The position numbers and the translations under genes are program-made. The notes under the pieces are model-generated. The model saw only the letters and a program-made list of their open reading frames with translations, ran no database searches and was not told the origin of the DNA. DNA of 64,000 nt, taken from contig JALIZF010001645.1 in NCBI GenBank assembly GCA_029948255.1, positions 434,001-498,000 on the forward strand, written 5' to 3'. This DNA comes from Telmatactis stephensoni (taxonomy: Eukaryota > Cnidaria > Anthozoa > Actiniaria > Isophelliidae). Below are positions 12,869 through 23,727 of this stretch, in pieces; positions within the stretch are counted from its first letter, which is position 1, and the number at the start of each line of letters is the position of its first letter.

Positions 12869-14817
12869 AAGGTTGATAAATCGTTGGCCCTGCGGTTGTT
12901 CCAAGAGCGATTAGTTTTTATCCTCTGTTACAATCGATGGTTTTCTTTTAGAATAAGATGTATTCCTGGGTCCGGTTGTACGACGGTTGGATATAGTTAT
13001 CCACCGGATAAAAGTTATCCACTGTATAGATTTTGTATAGATTTTATCCGCTGGATAAGGATTTATCCGCTGGATAGCGCTATTCACCCTAATCATCTAA
13101 TCATCTTTCCAACAATCATTTCAAAATGCCTTCGCTTGTATAATATGATAAGAAATCAAAACGAACAAAAACAGATAGATAGATAAGTAGATAAATTTCT
13201 TACGTAAAAATAAAAGAAATAGTGACTGTCTCTTCCTCGATCGATGGATTACTTTTTTGCATGAGCAGATGTCGCTTGTGTGGATTTTAAACTAATAGGG
13301 ACGCATGCATGCGTATCTTGATATTACTGAACAGTATACATCAACTAGAGTCTGAAAATTTTACCATAACGTTTTATATATGAAAGAGAATCAAAATATG
13401 AAACCCAAATAGGACATGTTATGAGTCGAAATTTGATGTATGACGTTTGTCGTCATGACAGCAGGTAAGTGCCGGCGCGAGTAAAAGGTCTTCCTAAAGA
13501 TTCGTGGTGTCAACTCGGAAAAAAAGCTCGCATTTCGTCAGAATTCACCGTATGATAACAAATTATACATCGTTCAAAAGCTGTTAAAATGATATACACT
13601 TTAATTTGCTTTAAAAGGGCACCGGGGTTTTTTTTTTTTTTTTTTTTTTTTCCTTGAGATTCTAATAGAAAACGGCATAGAACTTTACTCGGCGAAATAT
13701 AAGTACAAAGTAATTTATGATTCTCAAAAATTGTTTTCACTGTTCGATTCCAAGATAAATACCCAACAAAACGGTGTCAGGGTTTTTATTTATTGGACAC
13801 CGGTCTTTTTTAATGACGAATTTTGTTCTCATTTTCGAGAAAAAAATAGCATATTCAACTTTAAACAAGGATAAAATCGGTAAAACGAAAAATATTAAAA
13901 AAAACTGACGTCGTTTTGTTTGGCCGGCCGGCGCCGCATTTATCTTTATACTATATCGCCGTGTATAAAGTCCTATGGCCTTTGTTTTAAAATTCCCCAA
14001 AAATTACGGATGCCCTTTTGAAGCAAATTAAAATTGATCTCAAGGCTAAACAAGGTATATCCTGTTTTGGTAGTTAGTAATTAAGGTAGCTCCATCTGGT
14101 TTTAAGCACCTGCGTGCAAGATCGTGATTATGCGTGAGCTTATCTATTTTTAGTATTTATAGATATGTACATATATTTTTTAAGTTTATGTGATATCTTA
14201 CGATTTTATCAACCTAATAAAGATGTAGATGTAGATATAGACAGTGTTGCATTTTTGTCTAAGTTATTACTCATGCCCAGGCTTTTATAGCCGGCACGAG
14301 TCTAGGTTTAGGTTGTCTATCAGTCTATCGTCGTAGTAGAGAATGTGCCATGAAAACGAGGCAAGCATGAAAACGAGGCAATGCAAGCAAGAGCAAAACA
14401 TGCAGTATTTTCGCGAGTCAAGGACATTTAGTAGCTTAAACTGCACTACAAATGCAGTGATTGATGGGAAATAAGTGGCGACTCAGTACGATTCTGGTGG
14501 AGACCAGCTTGTGAGTATTTCCGATACCTTTTTTCTTTGCCGCGAGCAAATCGTGATCATGATGAAGTCGCATTTACAGTAATCTACGCAATACATCAAC
14601 TTATGTTTGTCAGTCCCATCGTAAAGGCAAGTGCAATGTCAGAAGATGCTTTTTTCCCGTTGATTGTTCTTTTACAATTGCAAGTCGTCTTATTTTGCCA
14701 AAATATCAGCATAAAATTTCAAAACATTGCTCAGTATCGATTGCGCATTATATATTCGTTGAAGCTATGATAACAGCCCAGGGAAAGGTGAGAAATGAAT
14801 ACAAATGAACAAGGAAG

Positions 14818-14908
14818 TAGTCTCCTTCGCAGCCGTTTTTTTTGTATCGGGATCCCTGTCCCTAGGGACAGGGATCCCGATCCAAAAAATCGGCTGCGAA
14901 GGAGACTA
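14818..14908. mobile_element. 91-bp palindromic MITE with exact 9-bp target duplication
   Basis: A near-perfect hairpin starting TAGTCTCC and ending GGAGACTA. Both sides carry the nonamer ACAAGGAAG (14809-14817 and 14909-14917). Units A and C show the unoccupied site as ACAAGGAGGG, so the insertion followed the duplication. A 9-bp duplication fits Mutator-like (MULE) transposition; the superfamily is inferred. The same architecture is seen at 36776, 50042 and 51769. Confidence 0.92.
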
Positions 14909-15751
14909 ACAAGGAAGGTTTGAAAAACAAAACAGACATTTTAGATTTGAACGGTTTTTTGCTTAAAGCTTTGAATCTTACGGCAAAAATCAAGCTATAA
15001 TTGATAATGGGCAACGTACATATATACTGACTTTTTTCTTGAAACCTTAGGAAAAGCTTTTGTTATATATATTAACGTTTTTATTAAGATCGAAAAATTA
15101 AAATGAGTTTATCTTGACTTTCTCCATTAATTAAAAATTATAATTACCATGACAATCTGTTGGGTACGAGCCTTACTAATACCTTAAACGAGAAAGGCAA
15201 GGTAAATTGCGCAAATTGAAGCTTCTCTGATTTTGCTGTATTTCCAAAGACGTCGATCTGAGCATTTCCGAAACATTTAACTGCTTTGTCGCGATCAAAG
15301 TCGTAATCATTTTGACATCAAACGTACAGTGCACTATGCCGTAAACCAATTTGTGTTTTTCCTGTTGTGAGGACACGCAAGAGAAAATGAGGTACTTTAT
15401 ATTATCTTGAGGCACGTGCGGTGTTAAAAGATGCTTTAATTTCAATTGCTTAAACAGCAAGTGATAACATGACGAGTATGCGCGAGCCGCTGGACGGAAG
15501 TGGCCTCAATTACGGTTTTAACCTGGCTTAGGGCTACCTCTCTCATAAATAGAGTCATATATATAGTCTCCCCAAAGTTTATCGGAGCATTACATTCGAG
15601 TGCAGAAGTATGAACAGCTAGAAATTACAGTCCTTTCAAAATTATCCATTTGTCCAAGACAATAGAAGTTGGAGACATGCGCAGATGTTATCACTTGCTG
15701 CTAGTTGCTTAAAGTTTGAATATCTTGCGCGACAAATGCACAATACACTAT

Positions 15752-15923
15752 AAGCCAGTTCGGAGTTTAAGAATCGTTTTCAGTGCACATGCGATTTTAT
15801 CCCGAACTTCTCACCTTCTTTTGTTTAAACCTTCTTTTGTTTTTAATCAAACAAAAGAAGGTGAGAAATTCGGGATAAAATCGCATGCGCATAAGAAACG
15901 ATTCTTAAACTCCGAACTGGCTT
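15752..15923. mobile_element. TA-flanked long hairpin element, unit B only
   Basis: Arms of about 75 bases (AAGCCAGTTCGGAG at the left, its complement at the right) form a nearly complete hairpin, bounded by TA at both sides. Unit A has no such insertion at the matching position near 9950. The arms contain AAAAGAAGGTGAGAA and its complement. No coding capacity. Confidence 0.85.
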
Positions 15924-16574
15924 ATTGAATGGGTCTTTCGATTCTTAGTGTACGCGAACGAATACACCGTTATTAATGATTAGTTTCGTTCTATTGTTTT
16001 ATTTTTGAGTCTTTTGTTTGTCTATTAAGGACTCTGATAAACATCTTGGTAACTTATATTTAAGTCAAACAAGATAAATGATCTTAGATGTGTAATTGAT
16101 GATGATGTAATTGATCCAAACCATTCTCAAACCATTCTACAATGCATACAAGCAAATAGCTATATGTAGGAAACAATACGACAATAAAAAACAAAAAAAC
16201 TGCCTTAATGCCATTGTCAAGTATGCAGTGTCTTTGTAAACAAGGATTCCAAGAAACTAAGTTTGATCCTAGCATATTGTATAATCATATACTGAATTAC
16301 GTCAACTGTGTCTGTACGCGAAGAAGATGCCTAATGAAAGGTGTGCTAGACAACTTGACACTTAAAAATGATTCATTCATTCACTCATTCATTCATTCAT
16401 CCATTATTCATACTTAATTAAACTACATCTCTTCTGGCTAACAAGATGCTAAAAGACACAGGTGCATGAAACGTTCTGCCTACAGACATGGCTATCATCA
16501 ACTAAGTGATAAACGATGACCATGTATGAAGGTAATCGGAACTTTGCTGACAAAATGACTCAACTAGTACTAAT

Positions 16575-17112
16575 TAATTAAAATGATTCAAGTACTAATT
16601 TTCCGCCTCGGGAAACATTAGCGGTCTCGGGACCACAAAACATACTGTTTCCCTCGGTCCCAGTCAATAAGTGTTTTGTTATATACCAACTCTCAAAGAA
16701 CAAAATAAAAAGCAAAACGTCGCTGCCTACAGTTAAAAATTTTAATCAAAATTCACACAAAACTGACCCTTTTTCACACATAGTTTTTCGGAGAATTGTT
16801 GCAACTCTTTTGATGACATTCCTGGTTGGTTATCATCTTTTTCTCGGAATAATTGGTCTTAAAAGTTTGGCTATAAACACGAGTTTTGCCTCATGCATGT
16901 CGGAATGAATGAATTTGTAAACGCGCGCTGCCAAAAATGCGCCTTCAAAGCTCATTCAACTTCCGGTTTTGTTATTACCGGTCAATAAAACTCACTGTTG
17001 CCCGCTGAGAGTTGTTGCTGCGGAAACATCAAAATTTGTTGACGTTCACGTGATGCGCTCTCGCCCAATCAGAGCACGAAAAAAAATTGACTTTGACAGT
17101 TGGTATATAACA
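16575..17112. mobile_element. About 540-bp insertion specific to unit B
   Basis: Unit A runs directly from GTACTAA into CATCAGTTAATA near 11400. In unit B the same two blocks are separated by this segment. It contains inverted copies of TTGTTATATACCAAC (near 16677 and 17097) and GTCAATAA motifs. Exact ends are uncertain and no transposase frame is seen. Confidence 0.6.
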
Positions 17113-17485
17113 ACATCAGTTAATACTAGTTTGAGTGGTTTTATCACAACATCCGTATACGTGCTTCGTCTACTTCTTCGCTTCACAGTTATATACTGGC
17201 ATGACCCTTTCAGTTTAATCGGTTCTATCATCTTTTAATAGCCAACGACTTCTTAGACCTGCCACCGACAAACAGGCATCAAGACGAGGCTCAGTAATTC
17301 TTAATAAGAAAAACGTTTAGTCTGTAGTTTCGTTTTAATTCCTTTGTATTTGGACAGGTGAAGCATATGTCGAACTGGACTATTGTAGTAGGTGATATAT
17401 GACGCCGGTCAAACGACGTCATATTCCAGTGCATTATTGGCCGAAAAACAACGCCAAGGTCTTTTCAAACTTGTATTAAACAAAT

Positions 17486-18563
17486 ATGAATAACAACAGT
17501 AAGACGTTTAACATCACAGATGAAACATTCATCTCTCAAGAAAGTCTTCAATGGAAAGTCAAGATGGCTATAGCTGTTATCATGTTTGTTGTGGGAATCC
17601 TTGGAAACTCACTCGTCCTTCGCATCTTGAAACAACGTAAAACAAAAACAAGACCACCTTATGAGTACTTTATTGGGAACTTGAGCATCGCAGATCTGAT
17701 CTTCCTGGTGGTATATATGATCACGGAATATGCTAGAATCAAAAAGTCGTTGTATTTTTGTAAGCTCTTCGACCCTGTGATGTCTATTTCCTTATTCGTG
17801 AGCATGTACACAGTCACCGTTATTGCAATCTTTAGACTGCAAAGCCATTGTAAACCCTTTAAAGTTTAAGCCGGGAAAAAAGGCCATCTATGGAACACTC
17901 GTAGGCATATGGGTTTGGACTTATGTCATCTTCATACCATACTTTCTAGTGCTACAGTTCAACGAGAATAATGGATATTGTGACGAACACTGGCCATCAC
18001 AGATGATGAACAATGTCTACACCATAACATTATTCGTGGTACAGTATCCAATTCCTTTGATCATTATAACTGTTTGCTACACCAAAATTGTCTTGTACCT
18101 TGAACACCACCAAATTCCACATAATGGACCAGGCCAAGGAAATCATCTTCAACTGGTTCGAAAACGCAAGCAAGATAAAGAAGTGTTGAAAATCTCGGTG
18201 ATTATTGTAATACTGTACACTGTTTTGACTTTACCGTTTCAAATCGCTTGGTTGAGCAAAATTGTTTTTCAGAATACCTCTTTAGCCGAAGTACTTTTCC
18301 TCTTTTCAGACGAACTTTTACTCCTCCACAGTTGTTGTAATCCACTTGTGTACGGTACGATTTCCCGCCAATTCCGTGCTCAACTCGTCAATTACGTGCG
18401 TTCTTCTCTTTGCTCTTGCTGTCCACGTAACCGTAGGACACAATCAATGAATGATAGCATACAAAAACTGGAGTGCAATATGGTGGTACTGACTGGGATA
18501 GTAACACGAGAGGCAAGGGTGAACACTAATGTAATAGAAGAGACCCAAACAAACGATTCATGA
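17486..18563 (+). pseudogene. GPCR copy 3, single-base frameshift at the end of TM3
   Basis: The start MNNNSKTFNIT and TM1-TM3 are open to 17869. One extra C near 17837 (TTTAGACTGC against TTTAGATGC in copy 2) shifts the frame exactly at the FRC (DRY-equivalent) codons. TM4-TM7 and the tail then continue in another frame to 18563, matching copy 2 almost residue for residue and including NPLVY. As it stands it would make only a three-helix fragment. Either a very recent pseudogene or a sequencing or assembly indel; both are plausible because the rest is so well conserved. Confidence 0.88.
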
Positions 18564-20404
18564 AAGGTTGATAAATCGTTGGCCCTGCGGTTGTTCCAAG
18601 AGCGATTAGTTTTTATCCTGTGTTAAAATCGATGGTTTTCTTTTAGAATAAGATGTAGTCCTGGACCCGGTTGAAAGAAGGTTGGATAAAGTTATCCACC
18701 GGAAAAAAGTTATCCACTGTCAGTATAGATTTTGTATAAATTTTATCCGCCGGATAAGGATTTATCCGCCGGATAGCGCTATTCACCCTTCGTACAACCG
18801 GTCCCTGGGTTAGTTCTAATCATCTTTCCAACAATCATTTCAAAATGGAGTCCTGGGTTAGTTGTAATCATATGCATCTTTCCAACAATCATTTCAAAAT
18901 GCCTTCGCTTGTATAATATTGTAAGAAATCAAAACAAACAAAAACAGATAGATAGATAAGTAGATAGATTTCGTACGTAAAAATAAAAGAAATAGTGACT
19001 GCCTCTTCCTCGATGGATTACTTTTTGCATAAGCAGATGTCGCTTGTGTTGATTTTAAACTAATAGGGACGCATGCGTATCTTGATATTACTGAACAGTA
19101 TACATCAACTAGAGTCTGAAACATTTACCATATAACGTTTCATATATGAAAGAGAATCAAAATATGAAACCAAAATTGGACATGTTATGAGTCGAAATTT
19201 GATGTATGACGTTTGTCGTCAACAGGTTTAAGTGCCGAGTAATTAAGGTCTTCCTAAAGATTCGCGGTGTGAACTCGGAAGAATTAAAGCTCGTATTTCG
19301 TCAGAATTCACCGTATGATAATAATTAAATTGTATATCGTTCAAAAATGAAATAGATATATATTTTAATTTGCTTTAAAATGGCATCGATTTTTTTTTCT
19401 TTTTTCTTTTTGAGATTCTACAATAAAACCATAGAACTTTACCGAAATATAAGGACAAAGTAATTTATTATTTTCAAAAATTGTTTTCACTGTTCGATTC
19501 TAAAATAAATACCCAAAATACCCAACAAAACGGTGTCAGGGTTTTTATTTATTGGACACCGGTCTTTTTTAATGACAAATTTTGTTCTTGTTTTCGAGAA
19601 AAAAGTAGCATATTCAACTTTAAACAAGGATAAAATTGGTAAAACGAAAAATATAAAAAAAACTCTGACACCATTTTGCTGGGCGCCGCATTTATCTTTA
19701 TACTTGCCGTGTAAAGTCCTATGGCCTTTGTTTTAAAATTCCCCAAAATTTACGGATGCCCTTTTGATGCAAATTAAAATTGATCTCAAGGCTAAACAAG
19801 GTGTATATCCTGTTTTGGTAGTTAGTAATTAAGGTAGCTCCATCTGGTTTTAAGCACCTGCGTGCACGATCGTGAGCATGCGTGAGCTTATCTATTTTTA
19901 GTATTTATAGATATGCACATATACTTTTTAAATTTGATGTGATATCTTACGATTTTATCAACCAATAGAGATGTAGATGTAGATGTAGACAGTGTTGCAT
20001 TTTTGTCTACGTCATTACTCGTGCCTAGGTCTAGGTTTAAGTTGTCTATGTACCATGAAAACGACGCAAGCATGAAAACCAGGCAATGCAAGCAAGAGAA
20101 AAAAAAATTGCAGTATTTTCGCGAGTCAAGGACATTTAGTAGCTTAAACTGCACTACAAATGCAGTGATTGATGGGAAATAAGTGGCGACTCAGTACGAT
20201 TCTGGTGGCGACCATCTTCAAGTCGTGATCATGATAACATCAATTTACAGTAATCTACGCAATACATCAACTTATGTCTGTCAGTCCCATCGATCGTGAA
20301 GGCACGTGCGACGTCAGAAGATGCTTTTTTTCCCGTTGGTTGTTGTTTTACCAAAGCAAGTCGTCTTATTTGGCCAGAATATTAACGTAAGATATCAAAA
20401 CATT

Positions 20405-20874
20405 CAATCAATCAACTAATTAACTTTATTTACCCACGATAAATGCCTCAGTTGGACTGTTTTTCAGACGTGCCGTACTAAAAATATATTTATACAATGT
20501 AAAAGCTAATATGTATATGCATATACAATCTTATTATATATTTATATAAATACTTCATAAACTATATCTAACTTAAATAACTAATTGATTATATACAAAT
20601 ATAACTAACTAACTAATGAACTAATATTATAAGCTACAATCTTAAATGCATACATGGGCGAGCAAATCTTTTCTACTCAAGAGCTTTTCGAAAGTTTTTT
20701 AAATTATTAAGCTCTCGTATTTTGTTTGGCAACTCATTCCAGACAATGGCACCACGGTAGGAGAAGGAACGTTTCATGAAATTAGTTTTTGGCAAAGGAG
20801 GTTGTAAATCAAATTTACTGCCTCTAAGATTGTAGCTATGTACCTCGGACGTCAGTTGAAACAAGCTTTGTAGA
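20405..20874 (-). mobile_element. LINE 3' end (5'-truncated non-LTR retrotransposon)
   Basis: Reading the minus strand, the frame contains YNLRGS, then LPKTNFMKRSFSYRG and a VWNELP motif. I recognise this as the C-terminal end of a CR1/L2-like LINE reverse transcriptase common in cnidarian genomes. It is followed by an AT-rich 3' tail. It interrupts the unit sequence between AAAACATT (about 20404) and GATTGTGCATA (about 20875), blocks that nearly abut in unit A. Only the last ~90 codons remain, so it is inactive. Confidence 0.75.
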
Positions 20875-21039
20875 TTGTGCATAATATATTCGTTGAAGTC
20901 ATGGTAAACGAATACAAACGAACAAGGAGGGTTTGAAAAACAAAGCAACCATTTTGGATTTGCACAGTTTTTTTGCTTAATTAAAGCTTTGAATCTTACG
21001 GCAAAATCAAGCTGATATTGATATTGAGCAGATGTATCC

Positions 21040-21905
21040 TATTGTCTACTACAATGTTTTCTGTAAGAAAACAGATGTTATTACGCGTTCATTGGCGTTA
21101 TTTATGCATTTGTCTTGAAAAGATAATATATTATCCTGTTGCTTTTCCATAGTAAACTTTATATTGGGATGTTTATTATTTAAGTAGTTAAAGAATTGAT
21201 CTTCATTGCTGAACAGACAAAAGGTATCATCAACATACCTGCGGCAAAATACTAAAGGAAGTCCATGGTAATCTTTAATCCACATTTGTTCACGGTGTCC
21301 CATGAACAAGTTGGCTAACACCGGGGCGAGGGGAGAACCCATGACCACACCATCTATTTGTTCATAAAAAGAACCGCGAAACATAAAGTGGGTACCCGTG
21401 GTGGCAAGTGTAAACTGACTGTTTGAGCTCCTCGCACGTGATCTTAACACTAAGTTTATTACACTCCTTTAAAGGTACGTTCGTAAACAGGCTTTCAACA
21501 TCGAATGATACTATGAAAAGATTACTAGCTAGTCTGTAACGAATTGATTTCTTTCACAAAACTGAAACCGCTATCATGCACACTGTATTGTGTTGGAATG
21601 GGCGGCATGAGTATTTCGCTTAAGTACTTAGCTAGCGCATAATTATAACTCCCAATGCACGAGACTATAGGCCTAAAAGGTGGAATAGAGTTGGCCGCTC
21701 TTGATTTCCGAAATCCAGAGTCTGCGCGCAGTTTACGTAATCCGCATTGCAAATTCGCGCAGGCTGCGAAACACTGGGATAGATGCGCTCATAAATTACC
21801 TGATCTAAGTGGCCCTTATGCTTTATCTTTCTGATCGAGAATCTTTTTAAGTTTGTTTTCACGTGTGATGGTTGGATCCGTGTTGAGGACTGAAATTTCG
21901 TACCA
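21040..21905 (-). mobile_element. Penelope-like element reverse transcriptase fragment
   Basis: On the minus strand, several frames in order give KGHLDQVIYERIYPS, FRPIVSCIGSYNY, then DGVVMGSPLAPVLANLFMG and RRYVDDTF. These are RT fingers-palm motifs, and the YVDD catalytic box and GSPLAPVLANLFM block are typical of Penelope-like elements (RT plus GIY-YIG nuclease). Frameshifts separate the blocks and the GIY-YIG part is missing, so the copy is dead. It replaces the spacer DNA that units A and B have upstream of the GPCR. Confidence 0.85.
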
Positions 21906-22131
21906 TCACCTGCCACATACAGGAATCAAGACGAGGCTCAGTAATTTGTAATAACAAAAACCGATTTAGTGTGTAGCCTCGTTTTAATTCTTTTCTTTTC
22001 AGTTGAAGCATATGTCGAACAGGACTATTGTAGTAGGTAATATATAACGCCCGGCGGTGAAGCATCATATTCCAGTGCATTATTGGCCGAAAAACAACGC
22101 CAAGGTCTTTTCATACCTGGATTAAACAAAT

Positions 22132-23202
22132 ATGAACAACAACAGTAAGACGTTTAACTTCACAGATGAAACATTCATCTCTCAAGAAAGTCTTCAATGG
22201 AAAGTCAAGATGGCTATAGCTGTTATCATGTTTGTTGTGGGAGTCCTTGGAAACTCACTCGTCCTTCTCATCTTGAAACAACGTAAAACAAAAACAAGAC
22301 CACCTTATGAATACCTTATTGGGAACTTGAGCATCGCAGATCTTATCTTCCTGGTGGTATATATGATTGTACAATTTGCTAGAATCTCGTTGTATTTTTG
22401 TAAGCTCTTCGTTCCTGTGATGTCTATTTCTTTAATCGTGAGCATGTACACAGTCACCGTTATTGCAATCTTTAGATTCAAAGCCATTGTAAACCCTTTA
22501 AAGTTTAAGCCGGGAAAAAAGGCCATCTATGGAACACTCGTAGGCATATGGGTTTGGACTTATGTCATCTTCATACCATACTTTCTAGTGATACAGTTCA
22601 ATGAGAATAATGGAAATTGTTACGAAAACTGGCCATCACAGATGTTGAACAAAGTCTACACCATAACATTTTTCGTGGTACAGTATCCAATTCCTTTGAC
22701 CATTATAACCGTTTGCTACACCAAAATTGTCTTGTACCTTGAACACCACCAAATTCCACATAATGGACTGGGCCAAGGAAATCATCTTCAACTGGCTCGA
22801 AAACGCAAGCAAGATAAAGAAGTGTTGAAAATCTCAGTGATTATTGTAATACTGTACACTGTTTTGACTTTACCGTTTCAAATCGCTTGGTTGAGCAAAA
22901 TTGTTTTTGTGAATACCTCTTTAGCCCATGTACTTTTCCTCTTTTCAGACGAACTTTTACTCCTCCACAGTTGTTGTAATCCACTTGTGTACGGTACGAT
23001 TTCCCGCCAATTCCGTGCTCAACTCGTCAATTACGTGCGTTCTTCTCTTTGCTCTTGCTGTCCACGTAACCGTGGGACACAATCAATGAATGATAACATA
23101 CAAGAACTGGAGTGCAATATAGTGGTACTGACTGGGATAGTAACACGAGAAGCAAGAGTGAACACTAATGTAATAGAAGAGACCAAAACAACCGATTCAT
23201 GA
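22132..23202 (+). CDS. Intact class A GPCR, copy 4 of array
   Basis: Single-exon receptor of 356 residues with the complete seven-helix plan: N-terminal glycosylation sites, N1.50 in GNSLVLL, D2.50 in NLSIADL, TM3 Cys, TM4 Trp in GIWVW, ECL2 Cys, TM5 Pro, TM7 CCNPLVY and a CSCC tail. The DRY position reads FRF, and the TM6 motif is LTLP with Thr where Trp 6.48 is expected. The C-terminal tail is 14 residues longer than in copy 1 and ends in a Thr/Ser-rich stretch, possibly a phosphorylation target. The start is supported by the shared upstream TTAAACAAATATGAA context in copies 2-4. It is the best candidate for the functional member of the duplicated units. Confidence 0.92.
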   Translation: MNNNSKTFNFTDETFISQESLQWKVKMAIAVIMFVVGVLGNSLVLLILKQRKTKTRPPYEYLIGNLSIADLIFLVVYMIVQFARISLYFCKLFVPVMSISLIVSMYTVTVIAIFRFKAIVNPLKFKPGKKAIYGTLVGIWVWTYVIFIPYFLVIQFNENNGNCYENWPSQMLNKVYTITFFVVQYPIPLTIITVCYTKIVLYLEHHQIPHNGLGQGNHLQLARKRKQDKEVLKISVIIVILYTVLTLPFQIAWLSKIVFVNTSLAHVLFLFSDELLLLHSCCNPLVYGTISRQFRAQLVNYVRSSLCSCCPRNRGTQSMNDNIQELECNIVVLTGIVTREARVNTNVIEETKTTDS

Positions 23203-23583
23203 AAGGTTGATAAATCTGCAGTTGTTCCAAGGGCGATTAGTTGTGTTAAAATCGATGGTTTTCTTTTAGACGTAGTCCTGGGTTTGGCCGTCATAATAAA
23301 TCTTTATTGAGGATACTATTGTCACAAACTGGTGATTTACAGAGAGGTTCTCAAAATAACTGGCTGGACTCGTTAAAACTAAGTTTTTAAAATTACAATT
23401 CATTTTTGATTTAATTGACGAACATTTTTCGTGAAAAAAATATTTTTGGTCCTTAGAATAAAGAAAGAGTTTAGATAAGCTGGAAACCATTTTAGTTGAT
23501 TGATGTCTGTTCGCCGGATTGACAGAGTGTTCAAACTTTTGTCGAGTTGTAACAGAAATTTTTTCATGTATATCATTAATAAG

Positions 23584-23727
23584 TAATTATATGGTTTCTC
23601 GTTCAATTTGGAATTACTTTTTATGCTCGTGTGTTTTTCAAAGATCTCAAATTGCACGAGCCCATAATCTTTGAAAAACACACTCGTGCAAATTGATTCC
23701 AAATTGAACGAGAAACCGTATGATTAC
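23584..23727. repeat. Hairpin repeat in the 3' flank of GPCR copy 4
   Basis: Outer arms (containing GGTTTCTCGTTCAATTTGGA and its complement) and inner arms (around GTGTGTTTTTCAAAGAT) pair over about 60 bases. It lies inside DNA present only in unit C. Confidence 0.75.

Larger units (their letters stand above)
8849..14453 (+). repeat. Segmental tandem duplication unit A (carries GPCR copy 2)
   Basis: The unit begins GCAGTGATTGATGGGAAATA, and the same start recurs at 14454 and 20162. Order and sequence match unit B along most of the length: upstream spacer, GPCR, 3' spacer with TTATCCGC-type palindromes, then the block ending GCACTACAAAT. The length is 5605 bases. Differences between units are mainly transposon insertions and small indels, which indicates fairly recent duplication. 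Confidence 0.85.
14454..20161 (+). repeat. Segmental tandem duplication unit B (carries GPCR copy 3)
   Basis: 5708 bases, colinear with unit A. It carries three insertions that unit A lacks: the 91-bp foldback at 14818, the hairpin at 15752 and about 540 bases at 16575-17112. It lacks the unit A transposon of 10192-10920. Confidence 0.85.

Noticed and set aside
13510..14000. Coding frames in the 3' spacer of units A and B
   Set aside because: The matching frames in the other unit are broken differently, so they are not under coding selection.
23266..23702. Minus-strand frames after GPCR copy 4 as a gene
   Set aside because: They overlap a hairpin repeat, resemble no family I know, and lie in unit-C-specific inserted DNA.
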